The notes under the pieces: generated by a model
The model's database searches: none
The model's input: the letters and a program-made list of their open reading frames with translations, nothing else
What the model was told of the DNA's origin: nothing
Position numbers and translations under genes: made by a program
Shown: positions 1 through 7,828 of the stretch, piece by piece
Layout: each line of letters opens with the position of its first letter
How positions within the stretch are numbered: the stretch's first letter is position 1
Assembly (NCBI GenBank): GCA_903885375.1
Contig: CAISIK010000027.1
Coordinates: 62,001 to 126,000, forward strand
Direction: 5' to 3'
Origin: an uncultured Pseudomonadota bacterium
GTDB lineage: Bacteria > Myxococcota_A > UBA796 > SXON01
DNA: 64,000 nt

Positions 1-564
<564 letters not shown>

Positions 565-567
565 GGC

Positions 568-1263
568 ATGAACAAGGTCTTCGAGTCGGCAGCCGCGGCG
601 ATCGCGGACATTCCGGATGGTGCGGTGCTCATGGCCGGCGGCTTCGGCCTCTGCGGCATCCCGGAGAACCTCATCATGGCGCTGCGCGAGCGGGGCACGC
701 GCGGGCTCACCGTCATCTCCAACAACTGCGGCGTTGATGACTGGGGTCTCGGTCCGCTCCTCCAGAGCCGGCAGATCCGGAAGATGATCAGCAGCTACGT
801 AGGCGAGAACAAGGAGTTCGAGCGGCAGTACCTGTCGGGCGAGCTGGAGGTGGAGCTCTGCCCCCAGGGCACCCTCGCCGAGCGCGTCCGGGCCGGCGGC
901 GCGGGCATCCCCGCCTTCTTCACCCCCACCGGCTTCGGCACCGTGGTGGCGGAGGGGAAAGAAACCCGCGAGTTCGATGGCCGTAGCTACGTGATGGAGC
1001 GCGCGCTCGTCGCCGACTTCGCGTTCGTGAAGGCCTGGAAGGCCGATCGCCAAGGCAACCTCGTGTACCGCCACACCGCCCGCAACTTCAACCCGATGAT
1101 GGCCACGGCGGGTCGGATCACGGTCGCGGAGGTCGAGGAGCTCGTGGAAGACGGCGAAATCCACCCCGACGCCGTGCACACCCCCGGCATCTTCGTGCAG
1201 CGGGTCATCCGCGGCCACGACTACCAGAAGCGCATCGAGCGCCGCACCACCCGGGAGGCCTGA
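568..1263 (+). CDS. scoA: 3-oxoacid CoA-transferase, subunit A
   Basis: Alpha subunit (231 aa) of a family I CoA-transferase of the succinyl-CoA:3-ketoacid type, which moves CoA between succinyl-CoA and acetoacetate (ketone body or short acid activation, cytoplasm). It has the N-terminal [13 protein letters not shown] signature, the SNNCG motif and the FFTPTGFGT segment expected of the A subunit, at normal length. A GGAG sequence precedes the ATG. It starts 3 bases after guaB and ends 2 bases before subunit B, so A and B are clearly coupled. The exact acid substrate (acetoacetate or another 3-oxoacid) cannot be told from sequence alone. Confidence 0.93.
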   Translation: MNKVFESAAAAIADIPDGAVLMAGGFGLCGIPENLIMALRERGTRGLTVISNNCGVDDWGLGPLLQSRQIRKMISSYVGENKEFERQYLSGELEVELCPQGTLAERVRAGGAGIPAFFTPTGFGTVVAEGKETREFDGRSYVMERALVADFAFVKAWKADRQGNLVYRHTARNFNPMMATAGRITVAEVEELVEDGEIHPDAVHTPGIFVQRVIRGHDYQKRIERRTTREA

Positions 1264-1265
1264 CC

Positions 1266-1919
1266 ATGCCCATGACCCGCGATGGCATCGTGAAGCGCGC
1301 CGCCGAAGAGCTGCGCGACGGCTACTACGTGAACCTCGGCATCGGCATTCCCACGCTCGTGGCGAACCACATCCCCCCGGGGGTGGACATCGTGCTCCAC
1401 AGCGAGAACGGCCTCTGCGGCATGGGCCCCTTCCCGCTCGAAGCCGACGTCGACCCCGACCTCATCAACGCCGGCAAGCAGACCGTGACGGCCCTCCCCG
1501 GCGCGAGCTTCTTCTCCAGCGCCGACAGCTTCGCGATGATCCGCGGCGGCCACATCCACCTCACCATCCTCGGCGCCATGCAGGTGAGCGCAGGGGGCGA
1601 TCTCGCCAACTGGATGATCCCCGGCAAGATGGTGAAGGGCATGGGCGGCGCGATGGACCTCGTGTCGGGCGCGCGCCGTGTGGTGGTCACCATGGAGCAC
1701 ACCGCCAGGGGCGAGCCCAAGCTGCTTGCCGCGTGCAACCTGCCGCTCACCGGGGTGGGCTGCGTGGACCTGCTCATCACCGACTACGGGGTGTTCACCT
1801 TCGAGGGCGGGCTCACGCTCACCGAGATCGCGGAGGACCTCTCGGTGGAGGAGGTCCGTGCCGCCACGGCTGCGCCGTTCGCGGTGGCGCCGAACCTGCG
1901 GCGGCTCGCGCTGGATTGA
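1266..1919 (+). CDS. scoB: 3-oxoacid CoA-transferase, subunit B
   Basis: Beta subunit (217 aa) of the same family I CoA-transferase. The SENGLCGMG motif near residue 47 holds the glutamate that forms the covalent CoA thioester in this family. Further family features are the [10 protein letters not shown] start, the [12 protein letters not shown] segment and the [10 protein letters not shown] stretch. An ATG two codons downstream (MTRDG) is an alternative start, but GGGAGG lies well placed for the first ATG. The gene ends in front of a perfect inverted repeat that probably terminates the operon. Confidence 0.93.
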   Translation: MPMTRDGIVKRAAEELRDGYYVNLGIGIPTLVANHIPPGVDIVLHSENGLCGMGPFPLEADVDPDLINAGKQTVTALPGASFFSSADSFAMIRGGHIHLTILGAMQVSAGGDLANWMIPGKMVKGMGGAMDLVSGARRVVVTMEHTARGEPKLLAACNLPLTGVGCVDLLITDYGVFTFEGGLTLTEIAEDLSVEEVRAATAAPFAVAPNLRRLALD

Positions 1920-1935
1920 GGGGGAGGGCTTGGGG

Positions 1936-1986
1936 GCGATCCGCGTTCGCCCCGTTGCTCTTCGGGCCGGCCCTGCCGCGGATCGC
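1936..1986. terminator. Hairpin between convergent genes scoB and the Cys-rich lipoprotein
   Basis: A perfect 10-base inverted repeat (GCGATCCGCG at 1936-1945, CGCGGATCGC at 1977-1986) encloses an inner palindrome GGGCCGGCCC (1964-1973). It sits between two genes that converge on it (stops at 1919 and 2003), the expected place for a bidirectional terminator. There is no U-tract, so intrinsic termination is an inference. Confidence 0.5.
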
Positions 1987-2002
1987 GGCGCAATCGGGGT
2001 GT

Positions 2003-2689
2003 TCAGTCCTTGTAGAGGTAGACGTCGGCCAGGGTGTAGCAGCCCGCGTCCAACTGAACACTGGTGTCGGCCGAGGTGCCATCGGAGGAGGCGCGCCCGG
2101 CAATGCCCACGTAGAAGTCCCCTGACTCCTCGCACGTGAAGTCACGGCCGTCGCTCGTGCAGGGGAGAGGAATCCCCAGCAGCTCCATCGTGATGGTCAT
2201 GTTCTGACCGCTGCACTCCACCACGATGTTGGTGGGGAGGTAGTCCTCGATCGCGCAGCTGTCCTCGTACACCTGCCACTCCGAGCCGTAGTTCCCTGCA
2301 TCGAGCGCGCAGCCGCCGCCGCCGCCCCCGCCCGTGTCGCCGGTGTCCTCGGGGGAGTCGCACACGCCGCTGCCTTCGGACTCGATCAGGTCGTTGTACG
2401 CCGTCTCGCACTCCGCATCGCAGTCCTGCATCTTCTCGCGCGTGGACTCCCAGCAGCTGCCGCTCTCGCCGTACTTGCCCTTCACATCGTCGTACTCGTC
2501 GGGGTCGGCCTCCTCGAGGCAGGCGAGGTAGTCTGCGCAGCTCGAGGTCTGGTGCACACCATCCTCGGGGCCGGTGCTTCCGCCGGTGTCGCCTCCGGTG
2601 ACCGCCGTGTCCTCCCCCTCACCGAGGAGGCCTGTACAGGCGAGGGTGGAGAGGGCACTGACGACGACGAAGGCGTGGAGGATGCGCAT
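2003..2689 (-). CDS. Cysteine-rich putative lipoprotein with DTG linkers
   Basis: Unrecognised 228-residue exported lipoprotein. The N-terminus is a signal peptide ending in the lipobox LACT, which puts the lipidated cysteine at about residue 18. The mature chain then has a Gly/Asp/Thr-rich linker with DTG repeats, a first Cys-rich segment (about residues 50-110), a poly-Gly linker and a second Cys-rich segment. I count twelve cysteines after the lipidated one, an even number that fits disulfide-bonded extracytoplasmic domains. DTG linkers of this kind are common in surface lipoproteins of uncultured Myxococcota. The gene lies downstream of rplC on the same strand but is separated from it by a strong hairpin. 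Function unknown. Confidence 0.75.
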   Translation of the reverse strand: MRILHAFVVVSALSTLACTGLLGEGEDTAVTGGDTGGSTGPEDGVHQTSSCADYLACLEEADPDEYDDVKGKYGESGSCWESTREKMQDCDAECETAYNDLIESEGSGVCDSPEDTGDTGGGGGGGCALDAGNYGSEWQVYEDSCAIEDYLPTNIVVECSGQNMTITMELLGIPLPCTSDGRDFTCEESGDFYVGIAGRASSDGTSADTSVQLDAGCYTLADVYLYKD

Positions 2690-2747
2690 GCCGCCGTCTA
2701 CACGAGGAATCGTCCGTCGTCCATCGGAAGCGCATCACGGGGGGGAT

Positions 2748-2798
2748 GCAACGCGCAGCGGCGCGCGCCCACCCCGAGGTGGGGCGCACGCGCGTTGC
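2748..2798. terminator. Strong GC hairpin downstream of rplC
   Basis: Perfect 9-base inverted repeat GCAACGCGC (2748-2756) / GCGCGTTGC (2790-2798), with a further imperfect inner stem of the CCACCCC/GGTGGGG type. It lies 24 bases past the rplC stop and upstream of the next same-strand gene. A smaller hairpin (GCCCC/GGGGC, 2804-2816) sits directly after the rplC stop. No U-tract is seen on the minus strand, so this is a candidate terminator or mRNA 3'-end stabiliser. Confidence 0.5.
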
Positions 2799-2821
2799 CC
2801 GACGCCCCCTCGGGGCCTCGC

Positions 2822-3475
2822 CTACTTCTTGACGGCAGCGCGCACGGCCACCACGGCGCCATCGGCCCCGGGCACGCCACCGCGCACGTAGAGCAGGTTG
2901 CGCTCCACGTCGACCTGCTCTACGTACAGGTTCTGCACGGTGAGCTTCGCATCGCCCATGTGACCGGGCATCTTCTTGCCCTTGAAGGTCATGCCGGGGG
3001 TGAGGCGGGTACCGATGGAACCGCCGTGGCGGTAGTACTCGTGCACACCGTGCGAGGCCTTGAAGCCGCTGAAGTTGTGCCGCTTCATGACGCCGGCGAA
3101 GCCCTTGCCCTTGCTGACGCCCTGCACATCGACGCGCTGGCCTTCCTTGAAGAAGTCGGCGAGCACGAGCTGCTTGCCCACCTCGAGGCCGGCGACGACT
3201 TCCGCGGTGACGCGGAACTCACGCACCACGGCGGCGGTGCTGGCGCCCGCCTTCTTGAAGTGGCCGAGCTCGGCGCGGGTGGCGCGCGAGTCCTTCTTGG
3301 TGCCCCAGGCGACCTGAACGGCGTTGTAGCCATCCTTGGTGGTGGCGGTCTTGACCTGCAGGACGGTGTTGGGGGTCAGCTCGATGATGGTGACCCCGCG
3401 CGACGCGGCGTTCTTGTCGAACACCTGGGTCATGCCAATCTTCTTGCCGATCAAACCGAGAATTTCATTCGCCAT
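2822..3475 (-). CDS. rplC: 50S ribosomal protein L3 (solitary)
   Basis: Full-length (217 aa) ribosomal protein L3, an early-assembling 23S rRNA-binding protein near the peptidyl-transferase centre. Recognisable parts are the start MANEILGLIGKKIGMTQVF, the GVSKGKGFAGVMKRHNF motif with its conserved basic tip, GSIGTRLTPG and KKMPGHMG. No truncation or missing segment is visible. What is odd is the setting: rplC normally lies between rpsJ and rplD in the S10 operon, but here no ribosomal gene is next to it. It stands alone between two lipoprotein genes, with hairpins on both sides. A second copy in an S10 operon elsewhere, or relocation of the only copy, are both possible. Confidence 0.95.
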   Translation of the reverse strand: MANEILGLIGKKIGMTQVFDKNAASRGVTIIELTPNTVLQVKTATTKDGYNAVQVAWGTKKDSRATRAELGHFKKAGASTAAVVREFRVTAEVVAGLEVGKQLVLADFFKEGQRVDVQGVSKGKGFAGVMKRHNFSGFKASHGVHEYYRHGGSIGTRLTPGMTFKGKKMPGHMGDAKLTVQNLYVEQVDVERNLLYVRGGVPGADGAVVAVRAAVKK

Positions 3476-3534
3476 GGGAGCCTCGCATTGGACGGATCGT
3501 GCCGTCGTACGGGTTGTACGGCCGCGATATGCGG

Positions 3535-3571
3535 GCGCGCCGGGCGACTATTGCCCTGGGGGGCGGCGCGC
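3535..3571. terminator. Hairpin between the ASH-repeat lipoprotein and rplC
   Basis: Perfect 8-base inverted repeat GCGCGCCG (3535-3542) / CGGCGCGC (3564-3571) directly after the stop of the upstream minus-strand gene and before rplC. It would separate rplC transcription from the preceding gene. No U-tract is visible. Confidence 0.45.
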
Positions 3572-3579
3572 AAGGTCGC

Positions 3580-4704
3580 TCAGAAGATGTCGAGCGAGCT
3601 GCCCTGGAGCTCGATGACGTAGTCATCCTCGACGGGGTCGTTGCTGATGATGTGCAGCACGTTGTTGTCGAGGTCCTTGATGGAGAGGTCGACGCAGGTG
3701 GAGTTCGCATCCCCCCGGTAGGTGACCTTGAACGACGTCGTCTTTCCGGGAGCCACGGTTTTGGAGCCGGTCCACCCCGAGAGGGAGAAGGTGCCGCAGG
3801 TGGCGATGATGTCGTTCTCCACCGAAACGTCGCTCACCACGAGGTCCTCGTCACCATCGTTGCCCACGGTGATGGTGCGGCCATCGTCGGCCCCATCGAT
3901 GCTGAAGAAGTCGGTGATGGCGTAGTCGCTGCTGCTGCCGGTATCGACCTCGATGAGCGGCGAGCACACGTCGCAACTGTCGATGCCTTCGCCGGTGAGC
4001 GCGATGCGGGTCGTGGGCGAGCCCGGATCGTCGGACTCGATCACCAGGTTCGTGGAGTACGACTTCTGCGCGGTGGGCGTGAACGTGACCTCGATCACGC
4101 GGTACTCGCCCGGATCGAGCGTGCGCGGGGGGGTGAGGTTGCCCCCGAGGACGAAGGCCGTATCGCCGCTTGAGGCCGCGCTGACAGTGAGCGCCTCGGT
4201 GCCCGTGTTGGTGACGACGAGCTGCTTCATCGCGCTGGCGTAGAGGTCGAGCTTGCCGAAGGCCAGCGAGGGCTGATCGGTGGAGAGCTCCGCGCCGGAG
4301 GTGGAGCCGCCACCCGTGTCCTCGCCTTCGCCCGCCGCGCGCCCGAGGAGCTCGACGGTGGCCGTTTCCTTGCCGAGGGTCAGCTCGATGGCGCCGGCGT
4401 GCTCACCGGCCTCCGTGGGCTCGTAGGAGAGCGTGAGCACCGTTTCGGTTTCGTTCTCGAGGTCGAGGCCCGTGGAGTTCACGCCGAAGAACTCTCCGCT
4501 CACCGAGGCGGTGGCATGCACCAGCTTCCCGGAGGTGTTGGTGAGCACCAGCGCTTCTTCGCCGATGTCGCCCACGTCGAGCTCGCCGAAGTCGATCGAA
4601 GTGGCGTTCAGCGTGACGCCATTGACCGTTTGGTTCGTGCTGCCGCCCCCAGCCTGGGGAATGGGCTGGAGTCCGATGCAGCCGAGGAGGAGGGGGATCA
4701 TCAC
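3580..4704 (-). CDS. Lipoprotein with ASH / choice-of-anchor-D type Ig-like repeats
   Basis: A 374-residue exported protein. The first nine residues end in a very short lipobox-like LLLGC, so it is probably a lipoprotein, although the signal peptide is short. The mature part holds about three Ig-like repeats of the ASPM/SPD-2/Hydin (ASH, choice-of-anchor D) kind (roughly residues 35-125, 145-240, 265-374). These show the pattern xxFGxLDVGxxxxxxLxLTNTG, then a TxxVTFTP strand and an ESDDP loop. A GEDTGGG linker separates the first two. Such repeats are found in surface proteins of myxobacteria. No catalytic motif is visible and the function is unknown. It lies 22 bases downstream of the barrel gene nfsH and may be transcribed with it. 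Confidence 0.75.
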   Translation of the reverse strand: MMIPLLLGCIGLQPIPQAGGGSTNQTVNGVTLNATSIDFGELDVGDIGEEALVLTNTSGKLVHATASVSGEFFGVNSTGLDLENETETVLTLSYEPTEAGEHAGAIELTLGKETATVELLGRAAGEGEDTGGGSTSGAELSTDQPSLAFGKLDLYASAMKQLVVTNTGTEALTVSAASSGDTAFVLGGNLTPPRTLDPGEYRVIEVTFTPTAQKSYSTNLVIESDDPGSPTTRIALTGEGIDSCDVCSPLIEVDTGSSSDYAITDFFSIDGADDGRTITVGNDGDEDLVVSDVSVENDIIATCGTFSLSGWTGSKTVAPGKTTSFKVTYRGDANSTCVDLSIKDLDNNVLHIISNDPVEDDYVIELQGSSLDIF

Positions 4705-4726
4705 CGCCGAAGTATAGCGTACCGGC

Positions 4727-5515
4727 TCAGAAAGTGTACTTCAACGACGCCGAAGCGTTGAGCCCGAGGTCCCAACCGACGGCGTAGAACACGTCGGCAT
4801 CGATGCCCACCGAGAAGTGGGAGAGCTTGGTGTAGTACTCGAGCGTGGGGCCGGCGAAGCCGTAGGGGTGGATGCTGCCCTGGATGCCGGGATCCGCGCC
4901 GAAGGCGGGGATGACATCCTCGGTGTACCCCGTGGACTCCACGAGGTGGGGGCTGTACAGCGCACCGCCGCCCGCGCGGAAGCCGATGCCCACCCGACGG
5001 ATCGGGTAGGCGCTGAACTCGTAGGCGGCCTGCAGCGAGTAGGTGCGAAGGTCGCCCTCGGTGCAGGGGTAGCCGCCCGCGGCGCCACCGTTGAAGTCGC
5101 ACAGGCCGCCCTGAAGCTCCCACGCGAGGCCGTTGTGGATGCCCTGGACGAACCCGACTTCCCAAGCCATCGACTGCTTTTCGTTGTCGACGAAGTCCTG
5201 CCCGAAGCTCAGGCCGACCACCGTTCCGGCGCTGACCGCCGAACCGTTACCCTTGTTGCCGAAGTTCAGCAGGTAGGCCCCCGCGCCCATGTTGGCGCGG
5301 GCGTAGAAACCACGCACGATTTCGCGGATGGTGCGCTCGTCTTCCGGGCGCGCCTTCTTCTTCTTCGGCGTGTCCTCCTCCTCGTCGGACTCCTCTTCTT
5401 CATCGGAGGCGACGGCATCATCGGAGCCCACGGCGACGAGCCAGGGCTGGGGCAGGGCCGGCTCCGCGGCGACTGCAACGGGCAGGACGAGGGCAAGCAA
5501 CGGAGCGACGATCAT
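4727..5515 (-). CDS. nfsH: Outer-membrane barrel protein, NfsH/GltH (CglE)-like
   Basis: A 262-residue protein with a clean signal peptide (MIVAPLLALVLPVAVAAEPA), an acidic-then-basic low-complexity stretch near residues 35-55 and a C-terminal region of alternating amphipathic strands ending in aromatic KYTF, as in outer-membrane beta-barrels. The frame is open further upstream, but only the ATG at 5515 gives a signal peptide. By position it is the last gene of the eight-gene cluster and occupies the place of nfsH in Myxococcus xanthus. Its counterpart in the gliding complex is the outer-membrane protein GltH/CglE. The assignment rests mainly on order and fold and is less certain than for nfsC-nfsG. 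Confidence 0.7.
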   Translation of the reverse strand: MIVAPLLALVLPVAVAAEPALPQPWLVAVGSDDAVASDEEEESDEEEDTPKKKKARPEDERTIREIVRGFYARANMGAGAYLLNFGNKGNGSAVSAGTVVGLSFGQDFVDNEKQSMAWEVGFVQGIHNGLAWELQGGLCDFNGGAAGGYPCTEGDLRTYSLQAAYEFSAYPIRRVGIGFRAGGGALYSPHLVESTGYTEDVIPAFGADPGIQGSIHPYGFAGPTLEYYTKLSHFSVGIDADVFYAVGWDLGLNASASLKYTF

Positions 5516-5555
5516 CAGTACGACCTCAGCGCGGCAGGTTTTAGCACAGGTGGGG

Positions 5556-7397
5556 CTAACCCGGCGAGAAGATGAAGGGATAGCTGACGATGACGATGCC
5601 GCCGCCCTTCGGTTCGGGGAACTGGAAGCGCATGAAGCGACCGTTGATGCAGCCTTCCACAGCGGGGCTACCCATGGTAGAGGCCTTGGTCGTGGCCGAG
5701 GACACGGTGCCATCCTTGGCGATGACGAACTTCACCGTGATCTTGCCGCCGAGCGCGGGGTTCTTGGTGAGCTCCCGCTGGTAGCAGTAGCGGATCTGGT
5801 TCATGTTGCGCTTGATGACGGCGTCGATGAGCGACTTGTCGAGCGCGCCGAGGATGATCGGGTCGCCACCGGGGGCGCCGATGCCGCCTTCGCCCTTCTT
5901 GCCGAAGTTGCCGCCGCCGGAGCCGTAGCCGCTGGCGCCCGACCCACGACCCTTGGTGCCGAGACCGCCGAGGCCATCCGCCGTGCCGCCGCCGCCGAGG
6001 CCGGAGCCGCGACCGCCGAGACCGCCGGAGCCCATCTGGGTGCCCTTGGCGCCGATGAGGCCGCCGATGCCGCTCATGGTGTCGGCGTTCATGCCGGTGG
6101 CGCCGAGAGCCTGGTCGAGGGCGGAGTCATCGCGCAGCGAGCCCAGCACGCCGGCGTTCTCCGCGATCTCCTTGTCCAGCTGCTGCTTCTGCATCTGGAC
6201 CTTTTCGCCCTTGGCCTTGTCCATCTTGGCGTCTTTCTTGCCGACCTTGCCCTCTTCCTTCTTCGCCTTGGCGCCTTCGCCGGCGTCAGGGTTCTTGTCC
6301 TCCTTCTTGTTGTCCTTCTTCTCCTCCTCCTGCTTCTGCAGGAGCAGCTCCACCATGTGGTCGTCGAGACCGTTGTTGGAGCCCTTCGGGGGCGGGGGAA
6401 GGAACATGTAGGCGAAGGTCATCGCGGCGGTGATGAAGCCCATGAAGGCCACGATGCCGACGATGGGCCAGTCGATCTGGGAGGCGCCCTTGGGGGCGAG
6501 CTTGCCCGGGTAGACGAGGTGGGCCACGAAGATGGTGGTGCCCAGGTCGACCACGAGGCGGGTGTCTTCGCCGATGTCGATGCTGAAGAGCTCGCCGCCA
6601 TCACGCTTGGCCGAGCCATCGGCCAGCATCTCGGCGAAGGTCTTGCGGGTCTCGCCCACATCCACGAAGCCGGCCCACTTGTCGGAGACGCGCGCGGTCC
6701 AGCGGCCGCCGGCGTTGCTGAACAGCTGGAAGTTCCGGCTGGGGAGCATGTCCGAGGGGACGAAGAACGCGGACTCCCACGCATCGCCGAAGAAGCTCGA
6801 CTTCACGCCGGAGCCGAGGGTCACGGCCTGGCCGCGGAAGTGCCGCACGTCGACCACGGAATCGCCGAAGACCTGCGCCACTTCGAGCATCCGCCCGCGC
6901 GACTTGTCGGCGGCGGCGTCGTTCGCGGAGGCGCTGGCGCGCATCACGAAGGCCATCACGTCTTCCACGGGGCCCTCGTCGTCTTCCGAGACGGGGAGCG
7001 ACTCGCCGGGGCTGGTGTGGTCATCGCCCGCATCCTCGCCCGCGGCGCTGAGCGCGGAGGCGCTCTCACCGGCGGCCTCGACGGCCTCGGGGATCGTCAC
7101 GGTGATGCGGATGTCGCCGATGCTGATGGTGTCGCCGGAGCGGAGCACCACGTTGCTGACGGATTCGCCGTTGACCTTGGTGCTCTGGTCGCCCACGAGG
7201 TCGAGCAGCTGAACGGAGCCGTCCTCGTTCACGTTGAGCACGGCGTGCAGGTCCTGCAGCGCGGAGGCTTCGACACGAAGCATCGCCGCCGGACCCTTGC
7301 CGATGGTGACGCTCTCGTTGCGAAGCTCTTCCCGCCGGAGAAGCTGATCGCCGTTGTAGATGTCGAACGTGAGGGAAAGTGAGCTGCTGCCGGCCAT
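5556..7397 (-). CDS. nfsG: NfsG/GltG-like inner-membrane protein: FHA domain, one TM helix, TonB-like C-terminal domain
   Basis: 613 residues. The N-terminal ~105 residues resemble an FHA fold (phosphothreonine-peptide binding in other proteins). A second cytoplasmic region follows, then a single membrane helix at about 309-333. The periplasmic part has a Lys/Glu-rich coiled stretch, a Gly-rich linker and a C-terminal domain (about 515-613) of the AgmX/PglI TonB-like type, with the motif NMNQIRYCYQRELTKNP. In M. xanthus, GltG and its sporulation paralogue NfsG have this FHA-TM-TonB layout and couple the inner-membrane motor to periplasmic and outer-membrane parts. It lies between the nfsF and nfsH homologues, as in the Myxococcus nfs operon. 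The Gly-rich linker probably spans the periplasm. Confidence 0.85.
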   Translation of the reverse strand: MAGSSSLSLTFDIYNGDQLLRREELRNESVTIGKGPAAMLRVEASALQDLHAVLNVNEDGSVQLLDLVGDQSTKVNGESVSNVVLRSGDTISIGDIRITVTIPEAVEAAGESASALSAAGEDAGDDHTSPGESLPVSEDDEGPVEDVMAFVMRASASANDAAADKSRGRMLEVAQVFGDSVVDVRHFRGQAVTLGSGVKSSFFGDAWESAFFVPSDMLPSRNFQLFSNAGGRWTARVSDKWAGFVDVGETRKTFAEMLADGSAKRDGGELFSIDIGEDTRLVVDLGTTIFVAHLVYPGKLAPKGASQIDWPIVGIVAFMGFITAAMTFAYMFLPPPPKGSNNGLDDHMVELLLQKQEEEKKDNKKEDKNPDAGEGAKAKKEEGKVGKKDAKMDKAKGEKVQMQKQQLDKEIAENAGVLGSLRDDSALDQALGATGMNADTMSGIGGLIGAKGTQMGSGGLGGRGSGLGGGGTADGLGGLGTKGRGSGASGYGSGGGNFGKKGEGGIGAPGGDPIILGALDKSLIDAVIKRNMNQIRYCYQRELTKNPALGGKITVKFVIAKDGTVSSATTKASTMGSPAVEGCINGRFMRFQFPEPKGGGIVIVSYPFIFSPG

Positions 7398-7452
7398 GTT
7401 TCGTCCTCGGAGCCGGGCGTCTCGCGACGGGCTCCTGGGGTGGGGTGGTTTG

Positions 7453-7731
7453 CTACTTGACTTCGTCGACCGACTGTTCCATCTCTTCGTTGAAGTCAGC
7501 GCGGAGCTTGATCAGCGGGTTGAACTGAGCCTTCTTGCGGTCGAGGACGAGGGCGCTCTGGGGTTTGACCAGCTCACCGTTCACATCCAGCCCTTCGAAG
7601 TCGATTTCGGTCTTGGTCTTGTAGACGACCTTCGTTTCCCCTCCGCCCTCTTCATCCTGGGCGAGCGCCGCGGAGGCGCCGAACCCGGCGAGAAGGGCAA
7701 CGAGGATGGTGCGGGAGGTGAACTTGACCAT
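7453..7731 (-). CDS. nfsF: Small periplasmic protein, NfsF/GltF (CglF)-like
   Basis: 92 residues with a signal peptide (MVKFTSRTILVALLAGFGA, cleavage after ALA near residue 24) and a conserved-looking core KTEIDFEGLDVNGELVKPQ followed by a charged tail. The frame is open further upstream but only this ATG gives a signal peptide, and a GGAG sequence precedes it. Small proteins with this core occur between gltE/nfsE and gltG/nfsG in myxobacteria (GltF, also called CglF). A promoter-like sequence lies about 45 bases upstream, so nfsF-G-H may also be transcribed separately from the genes before them. Confidence 0.75.
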   Translation of the reverse strand: MVKFTSRTILVALLAGFGASAALAQDEEGGGETKVVYKTKTEIDFEGLDVNGELVKPQSALVLDRKKAQFNPLIKLRADFNEEMEQSVDEVK

Positions 7732-7776
7732 GGGCGACTCCGTGAGGCGGGATTGTTCCCGACGGCGAGCAGTTGG

Positions 7777-7806
7777 ACAATAGGGCAACGGTTTGGTTCC
7801 CGTCAA
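7777..7806 (-). promoter_or_regulatory. Candidate housekeeping promoter for nfsF-G-H
   Basis: On the minus strand, TTGACG (7801-7806) and TATTGT (7777-7782) are separated by 18 bases, close to a sigma-70 -35/-10 pair. The sequence lies in the only comparatively AT-rich gap of the cluster and ends about 45 bases before the nfsF start codon. Confidence 0.45.
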
Positions 7807-7828
7807 ACTTGCGTGTGCGGCGATCGGG

